Below, piece by piece: positions 10,351 through 22,200 of a DNA stretch of 64,000 bases (positions within the stretch are counted from its first letter, which is position 1; each line of letters opens with the position of its first letter). The DNA is from Theobroma cacao (taxonomy: Eukaryota > Streptophyta > Magnoliopsida > Malvales > Malvaceae), in the NCBI RefSeq assembly GCF_000208745.1, contig NC_030858.1:14826788-14890787 (forward strand). Direction: 5' to 3'. A program made the translations under genes and the position numbers. The notes under the pieces were generated by a model that saw only the letters and a list, made by a program, of their open reading frames with translations, ran no database searches and was not told the DNA's origin.

Positions 10351-10630
10351 GGTAGCTCCTATCAAAAGTACTCCGTAGTTATAATACTTAAACATATACA
10401 TGTTATGGGTCTATTAAGAACTTTCGTTCAACCTTACCTTTCACATTACGCGAACCAAGCACTATACACCTTAGGATGGAAAATATAAATTAGTGTTTGC
10501 AATCATCCATGTGGTAGAATGGTCAGTACCCAAGACTTGCAAGTTGACCACAAGTGTCAAGGTGACCTCCCACCATTGGAGATTTAGTTGATAGGCTTGA
10601 GATCCATCCCTCTTGAGGTCTTTATTACCA
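10351..10630 (-). other. E3 3' non-coding internal sequence
   Basis: Minus-strand sequence downstream of the RNase H stop, without a recognisable LTR or polypurine tract. It ends abruptly at the E2 Gag at 10350. Confidence 0.5.
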
Positions 10631-10934
10631 AGTTCTTTTTTAAACCTTTAGTAAACGGATCTGCTAAATCTTCGTAAGACCTCATATAACTTATAGTGAC
10701 TATACCATCACTAATTATTTGTCTTACAATGCTATGTCAAAGTCTAATATATCAACTCTTTCCGTTGTATGCTTGATTATATGCCTTTGATACAGTTGTT
10801 TAATTGTCACAATGTATCAAGATTGGTGCCATTAGTCTAGGCCACAACAGAATTTCATAAAGTAAATCTCTCAACCATTCCGCTTCTTGGGTGGCAGATG
10901 CTAAAACTATAAATTCAGCAGCCATAGTGGAGTC
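10630..10934 (-). pseudogene. E3 RNase H, C-terminal part
   Basis: The minus translation gives the Copia RNase H motifs STMAAEFIVLASATQEAEWL, then HCDN, and ends with ADPFTKGL, with several stops and frame changes between. The upstream half of the domain lies on the other side of the solo LTR at 12028. Confidence 0.75.
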
Positions 10935-12027
10935 TGTTGCTCCCAAGTAAATGTGCTAGAGGGGTGGTGAATAGCACAATTTGGCTCTTTCAAAAATTAG
11001 CTCTAAGTGGGAACAAATGCAAGTGAAAAAAAAGAATAAAAATAAGAACAAAAACAGAGTAGACAACACAGTAGAATTTAGAGTGGTTTGGTCTAAGACC
11101 TACATCCACTATCTTGATTATTCAACCAAGGATTTTCCAAATCAATCCACTATAAAAGGTGAAATTCACAAGCTTTCACCAAGCTTTACAATGGCTTTTA
11201 CCAGGCTTAGCCAAAACCTTTCACAATAGTTTTTACCGGGATCAACTAAAATCCAACACCTAACTTTTCAAGGTTAAGTTAGAACCTATAGCCAATCAAG
11301 CAATCCTAGCTTGAATCAATCCCTTAGAGTGACTTGCTCACTCTAAGAATACAAATAGAGAAGTGATGAAAGTGTACCTATGATCACAAGGTTGATCTAA
11401 ATGGTACAAAGTGAAGTACAGATCACAATTATAAAGATAGGAGTTTGAGTGCAGTAAATGAGCAGAGAGTATTTGCAAGCTTTTCAGCTCTTTTATGTAC
11501 TTGGAAGTCTTCATTGGCATTTCTAGCCGTTGGAAGTCCCTTTTATACTTAGAAAATTATCTTTGAAGTGAGTTAGACAGTTTTTGACCGTTAGAAATAG
11601 TTTGGGTAGCAATTCTGACTGTTAATTTGTCTTCTAGTGTAAGATTCAAATTTTTTGACAGAATGCTCTTAGTTGACTAACCAATATCTTAGTCGACTAA
11701 GTCGTCTCTGTCTTCTGATCCCAGTTTCTGGCAGTGTGCACTTAGTCGATTAACTTACTTCTTGATCAACTAAGTTGGTTCTCTCAATACTCTTTAGCCC
11801 GCTAACTTCTTATTTAAATTTTAGCTGATTAACTCCTTATTAATTGACTAAAGGGCTTCTGTCTTGTTGATCAATAGTGACTTCCTTATTCCTTTGCTCT
11901 TTGATATGTGCATTTGAATGATTTATTAATTACTTGCATACAATTTTTGTCCTGTACACTCAAGTAGAGATATTAGACACAAATGATGGGAATATTTTAT
12001 TATCACCAAAAACTAATGGAGCCAACA
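10935..12027 (-). mobile_element. Solo LTR (E1-related) in the E3 RNase H
   Basis: 1093 bp with termini TGTTGC and CCAACA. It aligns with the E1 LTRs over the GTGCTAGAGG...GGTGAATAGCACAATTTGGCTC block, the AAGACCTACATCCACTA block and the ACTAATGGAGCCAACA end, but is clearly more diverged. Flanks GAGTC (10930-10934) and GAGTT (12028-12032) form an imperfect 5-bp duplication. The interrupted RNase H reading continues on both sides, so this is an insertion. No internal region is present. Confidence 0.8.
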
Positions 12028-13150
12028 GAGTTCGTTTGACAAGATTGTTTTTTAGATTCCTAAGAAATAGCACCCCACAATTCTAAAAATCCAACCAGTC
12101 GTAGAAGTATGATCCATTCTATTTGAGTTCCAACTAGCATCTGTAGACCCTTATAAAACTGAAGGAAAAACCTGAATAACAAATGTCATAATTCTTTGTA
12201 CTCTTTAAGTATGTTAGAATTCTATGAATAGCATACCAATGTTTTTTACTTGGATTACTTGTAAATCGACTTGGCATCTTAACCGCAAAAGCAATACCCA
12301 ACCTTGTATAGACCATAGCATACATTAGGCATCCAATTACTTTTGCATATTTATTTTGTGTTATTGGCTTGTCTTTGTTAGGTACAAGCTTTAAATTAGA
12401 ATCATAAGGTGTAGACATTGGCATACCATCTGACTTATCGTATTTCATTACAATCTTTTCAATGTAATGAGATTGAGATAATGTTAGGCCATTATTGTCT
12501 CTCGTTATTCTTATACCAAGAATAATATATGCCACACCCATATCTTTCATGTCAAAATTCTGTGACAATAACCTTTTTGTGTTCTCTACTTGTTCTAAAT
12601 CAGTACTAAAGATTAACATGTATTCTACATATAAACAAATGATGAAACCTCTACCATTATGGAACTTACTACAGACACATTTGTCAAATTGATTGATTTT
12701 ATAACCGTTAGCTTGCACAACTTCATCAAACTTTTGATACCATTGTTTAGGTGCTTGTTTGAATCTATACAAGAATTTTACAAGCTTACATACTTTTCTT
12801 TCTTGACCAAGAAAGACAAACCCTTCAAGTTGTTCCATATACACCTCTTCATCTAACTCACCATTTAGAAATGTTGTTTTAACATCCATCTAGTGAATTA
12901 CCATCTTATGTATATATGCAAGTGCTATAAGCACTCTAATTGTAGCTACTCTCGCTACGATGCATATGTATCAAAATAATCAACACCTTCTTTTTGTTTA
13001 AAGACTTTTGCCACTAGCCTTGCTTTAAACTTTTCTACGGTTCCATCAGCTTTCATTTTCTTTTTAAAAATCCACTTACAGCCTATTGGCTTGGAACCGT
13101 GTGGAAGGTCTACCAACTTCCATGTTTTGTTTCTCATTATCGAGTTCATC
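12028..13150 (-). pseudogene. E3 reverse transcriptase with RNase H start
   Basis: Copia RT. CKWIFKKKMKADG and ARLVAK lie near 13100-13000. The long open stretch 12889-12134 has MDVKTTFLNGELDEEVYM, QAPKQWYQKF, LGIRI, LSQSHYIEKI and the RNase H approach NPSKKHWYAIHRIL. The catalytic YVDD box reads YVEY (in LYVEYMLIF, about 12620-12650), so both aspartates are replaced and the enzyme cannot be active. A stop lies between 12950 and 12890. Confidence 0.9.
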
Positions 13151-14373
13151 TCATCTTGTATTGCTTCTCTCTAAAAGGAAGCATCTCGATTTCATTGCCT
13201 CCTTATAAGTTTGAGGATCACTTTCACCTTCTACATTGAAGCAATAAGGTAAGTATTCACTTATTTCTTCTCTTGTACCTTCTACTAAGTACATAAGGAA
13301 ATTGGATCCATATGTCTTGGCTTTTTTAATTCTTTTACTTTTTTGAAGCTCAATAGTTTTCTCGCCATTTTCTGAAAGTTTATCGCTTTTTGTTATTAGT
13401 TCTTTGGGTCTTGGAATTGAATTGAACGTTGTTTCATCAAAGATAGTGTTTCTTGATTCTATGACTATATTAATGGAATATGAATCATTGGGCTTTATCA
13501 CCATGAAACGATAGACTTTGCTGTGTTTAGCATATCCTATAAATATACATTCAATTCCTCTTTCACCTAATTTCCTTTTCTTTGGTTCCGGAACTCTTAC
13601 TATGGCTCAACATCCCCAAACTCTTAAATAATTAAGGTTTGGCTTTCTTCCTTTACATAGCTCATAAGGAGTAGTTTTACTCCTCTTGTTTAGGATTCTA
13701 TTTAGTATATGGCAAGCCGTTAATAAGGCTTTGCCCCAAAATCCTTTTCCCAAACCTAAATTAGAAAGCAAAGCATTGACCATTTTCGTAAGAACTCGAT
13801 TCTTAGGTTCCATTCACCATTTTGTTCTAGTTTGTATGGAGTGGTAATCTTATGAATAATACCAGTGGACTCAAAATACATGGGATCATAATATTCACCT
13901 CCTCTATCACTTCATAAACATTTAATAAGTAATGCATAATACAATTCAATTTCATTTTTATAAATTCTAAATTTCTCCATTGCTTCATCTTTAGTATGCA
14001 ATAAGTAAACATAGCAATATCTAGAAAAGTCATCTATAAATGTTATGAAGTATTTCTTTCCACCACTAAATGGAGTACTATACATGTCACAAACATCAGA
14101 ATGTATTAATGCAAGTAATTTGGAGTTTCTTTCTACCTTAGGATATGAACTTCTTGTGATTTTAGTAACCATGCATGTCTTGCACATATCATTATTTACA
14201 TCAATGTTGGGTATTAAAGCTAATTTAGCTATATCATGCATTTTTCTATAATGAACATGACCTAATCTATTATGCCATAAATTAGATAAAGTTGCTTTAT
14301 TATCATGAATATTAAACGAGGCATCAATATAAGTAGAACTAGTAATATTCTTATTAATATTAAGTTTGAACAT
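13151..14373 (-). pseudogene. E3 integrase, degenerate
   Basis: The minus-strand GAG-pre-integrase motif is HNRLGHVHYRKM then CKTCMV, followed by LIHSDV (first Asp), FIDDFSRYCYVYLL and a broken middle. PKNRVLTKMVNALL then corresponds to the usual ERKNRTLMEM block, followed by TPYELCKGRKPNLNYLRVWG. The IN-RT linker lies at 13504-13151. Several frame changes occur, at about 13820, 13900 and 13600. Confidence 0.85.
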
Positions 14374-15629
14374 GTTTTCACAAAAAATCCACTTCCCACA
14401 TATTGTCCACTTTTTGTAAGGATGAACTTATCTGTTTCAAATACTAATTTGAAACCATACTTATTCAACAAAGCACCTGACACAAGATTCATTTTAACTT
14501 CCAATACATAATAAATATTGTTTAGTACAAGTATTTTTCTAGAAGTAAACATAAGTTCAACAATGCCTTTTCCTTTCACTTGTGTAGTGGAGGAGTTTCC
14601 TATGTATAGCACAGTTCCATCATTAACTGCTTCTAAAGTCTTGAAGAAACTCTTGTCATTGCATACATGATTAGTTGCACCAGTGTCAATCCACCATGCT
14701 CCATCATCTTGGAGAAGATTAACCTCAGAAACCATAGCCACAAAATTGTTGTTGTTCACGTCTTGTGTCTTATTTTTCAAAAGTTTACATTCCACCTTAA
14801 AGTGTCCAAGTTTGTTACATGGAGACATGGCCCCTTTTTGTTCTTTTTAATCTTATGACTTTTGTCATTCATACCCACGAAATGTTTTCTTTTGTTGTGT
14901 GAGATCGGCTTATTTGATAATTGGTGTTCCATCACATGGACCTTCGAAGTCTCAAGATTCTTTTCATTAGAATCTTTTTATTTTTCATCTTGCTTGACTT
15001 TTTCTTATTTGCGATAATCTTCTTCTATACGAAGATGATTACCAAGGTCCTCGAAAGATATTTCTTCTTTTTAATGTTTTAGAGTTTTCTTAATGTCTCT
15101 CCATAAAGGAGGAAGCTTATTAATTATTGAAGATACCACAATAGCTTCGTCCATGTTAAGACCATATTGCTTAAAGCTATTTAGAATGCATTCAAGCTCA
15201 TGCAATTGCTCCATAACAAAATGATTATCAACCATTTTGTAATTATTGAAACGACTAACCATAAATTTTTTGCTACTTGCATCTTTAGCCATGTATCTTG
15301 CTTCCAATTTGTCCCAAAGTTGTTGTGCACTAGCTTCATTCTAGTGCGCATCGAACAATGCATCTGACATTCCATTAAGAATGTGTCCCATGCATATGTA
15401 GTCATCATTATCCCATTTTTACCTCTAACAAGTTTTATCCACGAATTTTTCACCACCTTCTTCATTTGGTCTTAGTGTATCTAGAACATAAGCGACTTGC
15501 AAGGAGAAAGTGCATCTTTTTCTTTCATCGAATAAAGTTTCCTTCTTCAAAGCGATCTAACTTGATAATGTTGGTAGATATCTCTTTAAGTGAAGCCATT
15601 TTAAATACCACAAAAATAAGTCTTAAAAT
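14374..15629 (-). pseudogene. E3 Gag and protease
   Basis: The likely Gag start is the ATG at 15597-15599 (MASLKEI, then LDRFEEGNF). Broken frames follow through the Gag core (EQLHELECILNSFK, LPPLWRDIKKTL at 15307-15071) and a damaged zinc knuckle (CNKLGHFKVEC near 14790-14820). The protease active site is WWIDTGATNHVCND near 14660-14700. The domain order is the usual Copia order. Confidence 0.8.
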
Positions 15630-16440
15630 TGTTGGTGCAAATGGGGTTTAGATGGAATTTATGAACTGACAAAATTAACTTCAAGACAAGCCTTTCAATA
15701 GACACTATCTTTAAGACTTATTTCGGCCCCACCACTCGATATGCAAAGAGGAATAATGTGAATAGCCTTAGGGATACAATGAAGCCAACGTCTAACTTAG
15801 TCTTGCATTTTACGAAAGTAGACCGCTAGATACACCTATGGGTTTGCAAAGTAGTTCGGCCTTAGAACCTACTTTTTGCAGCAAGTAAATTATAAGAAAT
15901 TTGGACGTTTTTGTAGTTGATGGGAACTTAAGTATTTATGTTAATAAAACACAATACATTTCTTGCTCTTGTTTTGTTTTTGATTTGATGTGTCAAAATG
16001 GTTGGCAACAAGCCCTTTATATAAGCTTGCAAGTGTCTTTTCTTCAAGGACACAACCCTTTTATTAAGGCACCATTTTGTCTAAAAGACATCTTTACATT
16101 TTGCCAGACACAACTTTGTGATAAAGGTATTGTTTCAATAATCATCTTATAAAAGAACAATTATTCATTCCATAAAACATAATCTTTGAGTTATAATTTG
16201 AAACAATAAGTTTTCATATTTAAACTTTTGAGTTATGATGTTTTTTATAATAACTTTTGAATATCATTTTATCAAGAGGCATAACCATTCACATGAAAAC
16301 CTACCTACAATCCAATAGTCACACTATGTCACTTTATGTGACATAACCTTTGAGCTAAAATAGCTTTTTATTATGTGACATAACCTTTGAGCTAAAATAG
16401 CTTTTGATTATGTGACATAACCTTTGATTTTGAAAATACA
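15630..16440 (-). repeat. Probable 5' LTR of E3
   Basis: About 811 bp bounded by TGTTGG at 15630 and AATACA at 16440, next to the Gag start. The right boundary is where the transposon-protein reading of 16441-16728 is cut. It contains a 37-bp tandem repeat. No second copy is in the window, and no clear tRNA-Met primer site was found, so the limits are inferred. Confidence 0.5.
16334..16431. repeat. 37-bp tandem repeat in E3 LTR, 2.6 copies
   Basis: Units start with TTATGTGACATAACC at 16334, 16371 and 16408. The first two are near-identical and the third is partial. Each unit contains the palindrome TTATGTGACATAA. Confidence 0.85.
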
Positions 16441-16728
16441 CCGACATACAAAAGCAACACCATCAACATACTCAAATACATTTGCATAAAACTCCCTTAC
16501 CACTGGCACAACTACAACTTCAGGTGGGTCACAAAAGCGTTGCTAATGTCATTCTTCAATCATATGATGCATCTCTTGATAATGGATTAGAGGAATATTT
16601 ACACCTTGTTTAGGGATGGGCACCTTGTTAATCAGCAAAGTACAATATCTTATTGAAGCATAAGTAAAGACGAACTTCGTTTGATCAAACACGCCACTTG
16701 AACTTGTTTTTGAACGCTTAGGTGCCAT
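16441..16728 (-). pseudogene. Fragment of plant transposon-protein gene
   Basis: The minus reading starts MAPKRSKTSSSG at 16728, continues FDQTKFVF and VPIPKQGVN, has two stops near 16548, then gives VVREFYANVFEYVDGVAFVCR before it is cut at 16441 by the E3 LTR. The V-REFYAN block is typical of the putative plant transposon protein family and resembles LVKEFY in E1 and E4. Most of the gene is missing. Confidence 0.6.
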
Positions 16729-18037
16729 TACTGCAAAATTTCCAAAAATAACCAACCAAGACAAAAGCCAACCAAAATAACAAGAGGTCAATTTTATCCA
16801 AAAAAAAATTTTGAGCACTAAATATAATAAGTGTGTAAAAGACATCAAACCAAATAATTTTAGCACAATTTATTTCCAAAATCACCAAATATGTGAATGC
16901 CATAGTCTAATTGTTTCCCAAACCAAAATTACAATTACTGCTATAAGCCTATCATCCACCAAGCAAATTTCTACCAACTCACACCATAAACAATAAGACT
17001 TTTAACAAATGCATTAGCAAGCACATAAAATTATATGAACCTAACCCATAAGCAACAAAAAATTTGCTATAATCATCCTCAATTAAACAAACCTTTGCCT
17101 AACCCAAAGCATAGATAAGAAGAATAATCTGCATACCCATCATCAACCATGTACAAGTTACCCATTTAATATATAAAATCTATGGACTCTAACAATGGCA
17201 ATGACTATCAGCAAAATAAAAATCTCAAAACAAATAAAAATTGTTGAAGAACACTTACTTGATTGAATATGTGGAGAGTGGAATGGTGAATCATTTTTTT
17301 GTGAATGGAATGAATGGAAAAACTTAGACTTTAAAAACACTAGTGGCAGAGTGAAGTGGATGCAAGAATATGGAAAAATGAAGGAGGAGAGGTTGGGAGG
17401 TGTTAGTCGGCTAGAGAATGAAAGAAAAAGAATAAAAAAAAAAACCAATTTAACAAAGTTAGGTTTAGGCCTCGACCCAATGCCGCGACAATCCTTTTTA
17501 ACATCGAAACTAAACAAAAAGTTATTATCTCTAATTTCTTTAACCATTAATCATCCATTTAGCCTTTACAGAGAGCTTAACATTTGATCATAGCATCCAA
17601 ATTGACTTTCCTTTTGTCCCATATGGTTCCCAACAAGCAGAATTCTTTATGATTGTTCAAAAGGCCCAAATCTCCACTGGTATCTAACCTAACAAAGTTT
17701 GCTTCTTCATTAGAAACTTGAATTACTTCTACCTATCGTTAATCTCCTCAATGAATTTAGAGTTGACAACTTATTCAAAATAAACAAACCAAGCAACAAA
17801 AAACTAAAGACCAATGACTAATGAAATTAACCCTAACCAACACTTTGCCGAAAAACAGGACACCATTCTCATAAACTTTAGTTTAGAGAGACTCTAATAA
17901 TGAGTTACATTGATATTTTATATAAAATAAATTATATTTAACCCAAGATTCACCATAGTAGAAATTCAAAACACAAAATCATACTCGATTTTTTGATTCA
18001 TGATTTTCACAACAAAAATAGTACAATCCAGATTAAT
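16729..18037. other. Unassigned sequence, probably 5' part of an old element
   Basis: AT-rich sequence. 17300-17600 is upstream of the MAPKR fragment on the minus strand and may be the leader of the same element. No gene was recognised between 17600 and 18037. Confidence 0.35.
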
Positions 18038-18364
18038 TGTTGGGATTCAGTGCGTTAGGATCTTTCTTCTCCTTAATCTATAACTCTCTGATGGGTGAAT
18101 TCTTAATGTGTTAGAAGAGAAGAACTAGACTTATCTTTATATAATGAATTCTGAATCCTTTCCATTATTTAAGGTTTCCTACACAAGCACACAATATCAA
18201 ACCCGTATATAATATTGAAGCTTAAGCCACATTATTAGATCATATTATGGATTATAATATTGGCTCATTATGAATACCAAATTAATTTAGTCTAATTTTG
18301 ATAAAAAGATAAAATAAATTAAATAATGTAAGTCTACACTTCAATTATTTGAGAAAATCTAACA
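18038..18364 (-). repeat. Short Copia-like LTR (327 bp)
   Basis: Bounded by TGTTGGGATTC and AAATCTAACA. To its right, ATCTTCCCCTTCGACTG reads on the minus strand as a polypurine tract (GTCGAAGGGGAAGAT) directly before the LTR. That makes it the 3' LTR of a minus-strand element whose internal part is mostly gone. No partner LTR or target duplication was found. Confidence 0.55.
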
Positions 18365-18920
18365 ATCTTCCCCTTCGACTGCATTATTTAGATTCAAATT
18401 TTGAAAACAAATTTTCTTAAAAACGACTTATAAGTTAAAACAACTGAAAACTCAATAAACTTAATTGAAAATAAATTGGTTTTAAAACTACTCCAAATAT
18501 CTTTTTCATTTAGAAGTACTCCAAATATCTTTATGTTTAATAAAATTTGTGATATCAGAAGATAAGAATAATTATATCTATAAAGATACAACACCAACTA
18601 TTATCACATATATCATGCAATCTTACAACATAAATTCAATGTCACGGTGTAGCAATGAATAAAATTTTTTTTCTGATGATCTATTTCCATGTGTTATATT
18701 CATTTATCAATCACTTTAATGTTTTAAAAGAGTTTTTGCAAAATTATGCTTTGCATCTGGGTTTGATCCACTCATATTATAATGTTAAAAAATATATTAG
18801 ATAATTATTTTAATGTTTTAAAATATTTTTTGAAGCTTAAGAATAAATAAATATTTTTATTAATATAATAATATACTGTTTTTTGTTCCAAAAAAAAATA
18901 ATATACTGATTTGGACCGGG
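18365..18920. other. AT-rich upstream region of CYP59
   Basis: Remnant internal sequence of the short LTR element, then AT-rich DNA leading to the CYP59 promoter. No gene was found. Confidence 0.4.
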
Positions 18921-19247
18921 TCAAGAAAAACCTATATCCAAGTCCTCGGGCCCGAGGCCACAGGCTTTGGGTCTTGAAACCTCCAGTTGATTGTAGATCA
19001 TTGCCCCTCTGCGTCCTCCGTCGGTCGAAGGTTTCTCTGCTTCAACCTCCACCTCCATAACTATTGCTATTGGGTCTTTTTCGTGGCTGCCGACGGCCGG
19101 CCGCAGGCCCAAACCCCAGCTCTCTACCTTTATCTCCTCTTCGTTTCCCCTTCTTGTCCGGTTTCTCTGTCTCCGTCCTTCGCTTCCGTTCCTTTTTCCC
19201 TTCCCTCCATTTTCCTTCCTCACTACCAAACAGAGCGTCAGGAAACG
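18921..19247 (+). promoter_or_regulatory. CYP59 promoter-proximal region and 5' UTR
   Basis: GC content rises sharply compared with the flanking AT-rich DNA. At 18944-18957 there is a perfect 14-bp palindrome CCTCGGGCCCGAGG with a GGGCCC core, similar to the GGNCC/TGGGC-type sites bound by TCP factors upstream of plant housekeeping genes. A pyrimidine-rich leader (about 19110-19230) leads to the ATG at 19248. The exact transcription start is not determinable. Confidence 0.45.
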
Positions 19248-22200
19248 ATGTCAGTTCTAATAGTGACAAGCTTAGGCGATATTGTGATAGATTTGTACAC
19301 AGACAAATGCCCCTTGACCTCCAAAAATTTCTTAAAGCTTTGCAGGCAACTTCTTTTCCTAAAACTCAATTCTCCACATTTTCTTTTTTAATTCCTAAAG
19401 TTTAGTACTTCATAATGGTTTCTGTAGCTCATTCGTAGTAAAAGTTTTTGGCTTTTTCCATTTTACTTAAATGCTTTTGGGTGCAGGATTAAGTATTATA
19501 ATGGGTGTCTGTTTCACACGGTTCAAAAGGATTTTACCGCCCAAACAGGGGACCCAACTGGGACGGGGTCTGGTGGAGACTCGGTGTATAAGTAAGAAAC
19601 AAGAAATGCCCTCATTGGTTGTTGATTTTGCTCTCTTTTCGATTTTCCCTTGAACATGCCAGAATTTACTAGTTTGATATCTTGTATTTTGTACTGGATT
19701 ACTATGACTGTCAGTTCTTTGGCTTTCTTGTTCAGTAGTTTCCATTGAGAGATAATGAGTCTTTTCCTTTTTCGTTCAGATTCCTATATGGGGATCAGGC
19801 TCGATTTTTCGGTGATGAGATTCATCTTGATTTGAAGCATGCTAAGAAAGGCACTGTTGCAATGGCTAGTGCTGGGGAGAACCTTAATGCTTCCCAGGTA
19901 TGAGGTTCTTTTGCTTGATTCATGATTACTCAATATCTCTCTTATTTTAGATTTTTATGATAAGAAATTTGTTTCATGTTCTACAAAGAACAAGGCTTCA
20001 GTAAGATGAGTTGTTGGTTTGTTTGTAGCTCTAGGCATTATGTGAAGCAGCTTGCAATTGTTAACTCACAATTTTGCTTATAACACTACTTTTTCTTTTC
20101 AGTTCTATTTCACACTTCGTGACGATCTAGACTATCTTGACGGGAAGCACACAGTAAGTTTCTTGATCGTTTTACTTACGTTCAGTTTTTTATGAAACAA
20201 AGCAATTATAACTTTCTAGATATCATGTCCCAATCCAGTTCACTTCTTGTAGTTCAATATGAAATATGAAAACTCTTGTAAACTGCAGCTTATGCAGTAT
20301 TTTTTGGGAGGCTTTCTAACAATTTCATTTGACTCCCTAGTATAAATCCTTTATGTGTATTTCCATGTAGGTTAACCATAGCTGAGGTATTGAGATAGGT
20401 GGTTGAAAGAGTTCAATGTGGTATTTCTGTATTGATTCCTGTGTTGATTGGAAGTAGGCGTTTGTTTGTTAGAAACTTAAAAGTTTCTTATAAGTTTACC
20501 CTAGGTATATGACAAATCTGTTCATTTGCTTCTGTGGCGCACAAGAAGAATATTCTGTGCTGTCTAGCTAGTGTATTCCTTCATACGTCCCATGTTTGTG
20601 TTTCTAAGAGTTTGTGCTGAAATGATTTTGAGATTTGAGAACTTTTTTTTGGATTTTATGAGTTGCCGGTGGTTCCTTTCAGAGTGGTTATTTGCTTTGC
20701 TGTTTTGACTCTTCATTTTTCCTGAGGTACTTATGTTAGACGCATATCTCAGCCTGAAATTGGACATTGATATGTGGTCTTGACCCTCCAAATATAAGGA
20801 AAAACTTGGGAAAAAAAATTGAATGCACCTGTTTCTGGTACATGCCAGGGAAACTCACACTTGTTTCAGAGCAACATATGTCATTTGTCCCTAGAACCTG
20901 AGTTACCAAAGGAAATATGCAAGTCATTATGTTTATGAGTGATAAGGAATGGTTTGATTGAATGCATATGATCATTAATTTTTAATGTTTATACGGTCGA
21001 GGTTCATTTTCTGACGTTGTATGCCTTTTTTTTATAATATCCTACATTCCTTAAGAGAGAGCTATCATTGTAGGTGTTTGGGGAGGTTGCTGAAGGGTTT
21101 GCAACTTTGACCAGGATAAATGAAGCTTATGTGGATGAGAAGAACAGGCCATATAAGAATATCAGGTAGAATCTTGTTCCATTCTGTATATCTTCTTTTT
21201 GCAAAATCTGGGCTGTGGACCATATGTGTTGTTCTCTGGTAGTAGTTCATTTGAATTTATTTTGTTACCATATTTGATTAGTTGTCTCTATTAAACATTG
21301 ACCAGAATCAAACACACATATATATTAGAGGATCCCTTTGATGATCCTCCCCAATTGTCTGAGTTGATTCCCGATGCTTCCCCTGAAGGAAAACCAAAGG
21401 ATGAGGTAAGGACTCTTTCAGATGTTAGTTATTTGTATTTTAAAAGGTTCAAAATAGTTGGATGAATGGCAAGTAATCTGCATATCACTTTTGAAATTAT
21501 GAGTTCCGCATTTGAGATGCTTACTCATTTTCTAAAGTAAGATGTTGCACAGACATAGTCTCTTGAAATGTTCTTATCTTTAACAATTTGAAGCAGAAAA
21601 AGTCTCATACTATATGTTATGAAAATCTTAGAAGCATATGTGATGATGCTTAATAAACTGAAATTGAATTGTCTCACATTGCCTCTTGTGAGCTTATGGA
21701 TGCCAGGAATTCTAATGGTTTTGAATGTGTTGATATATATGTTTTTCTTACCTTTTGCTTAACTTGCTTTTTGTCTGACATAATACCAGATTCCCACTTG
21801 ATACTTCTAAACTAGAAATTGCTAACTTTTCAGTGACAAATTAAACAGGCAGCTGCTTTAGGGGCATCGTTCTTTTTTTTTTCTGTTCAAAGCTCATTTT
21901 TTGTTATATTTGATTTATAATAGTTCTCAATATAAACAGGCTGATTGCATCCAAACATCAGTAATTTTGCCTCTAGGAATTTTAAAGAGGACCGAAAGGC
22001 TCCCCCTGCCCGCCAAGAAAAAAAATTAAAAAAGCTTTCAATGGGAGGTTGAGTTTTCAATGGTTTGTTTTGTACCTAGAGTACTCAGCCTGCGAACAGT
22101 CAATTTCAGAATATGCCTTCATTTTTTTTCTTTAAATGGGTGGTTGGTTTAATGATTTTTACTGTTGTAGCAGATAATTTGTATCTTCAAGTCAATATCT

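Larger units (their letters stand above)
10351..16440 (-). mobile_element. Degenerate Copia element E3 with 5' LTR
   Basis: A third Copia-type element, of a family different from E1/E2, in minus orientation. It carries a probable 5' LTR (15630-16440), gag, protease, integrase, RT and RNase H, then 3' internal sequence down to 10351, where it is cut by E2. No 3' LTR is visible. Many frameshifts and stops break it. A solo LTR (10935-12027) is inserted in its RNase H. Confidence 0.85.

Noticed and set aside
10930..12032. Considered as a full element together with the E1 LTRs
   Set aside because: It is more diverged than the E1 pair, has its own imperfect duplication, and the E3 RNase H reading continues on both sides, so it is a separate solo LTR.
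18921..19269. Overlapping minus frames opposite the CYP59 leader
   Set aside because: They arise from the pyrimidine-rich leader read backwards as Arg/Lys/Glu-rich peptides. No homology.
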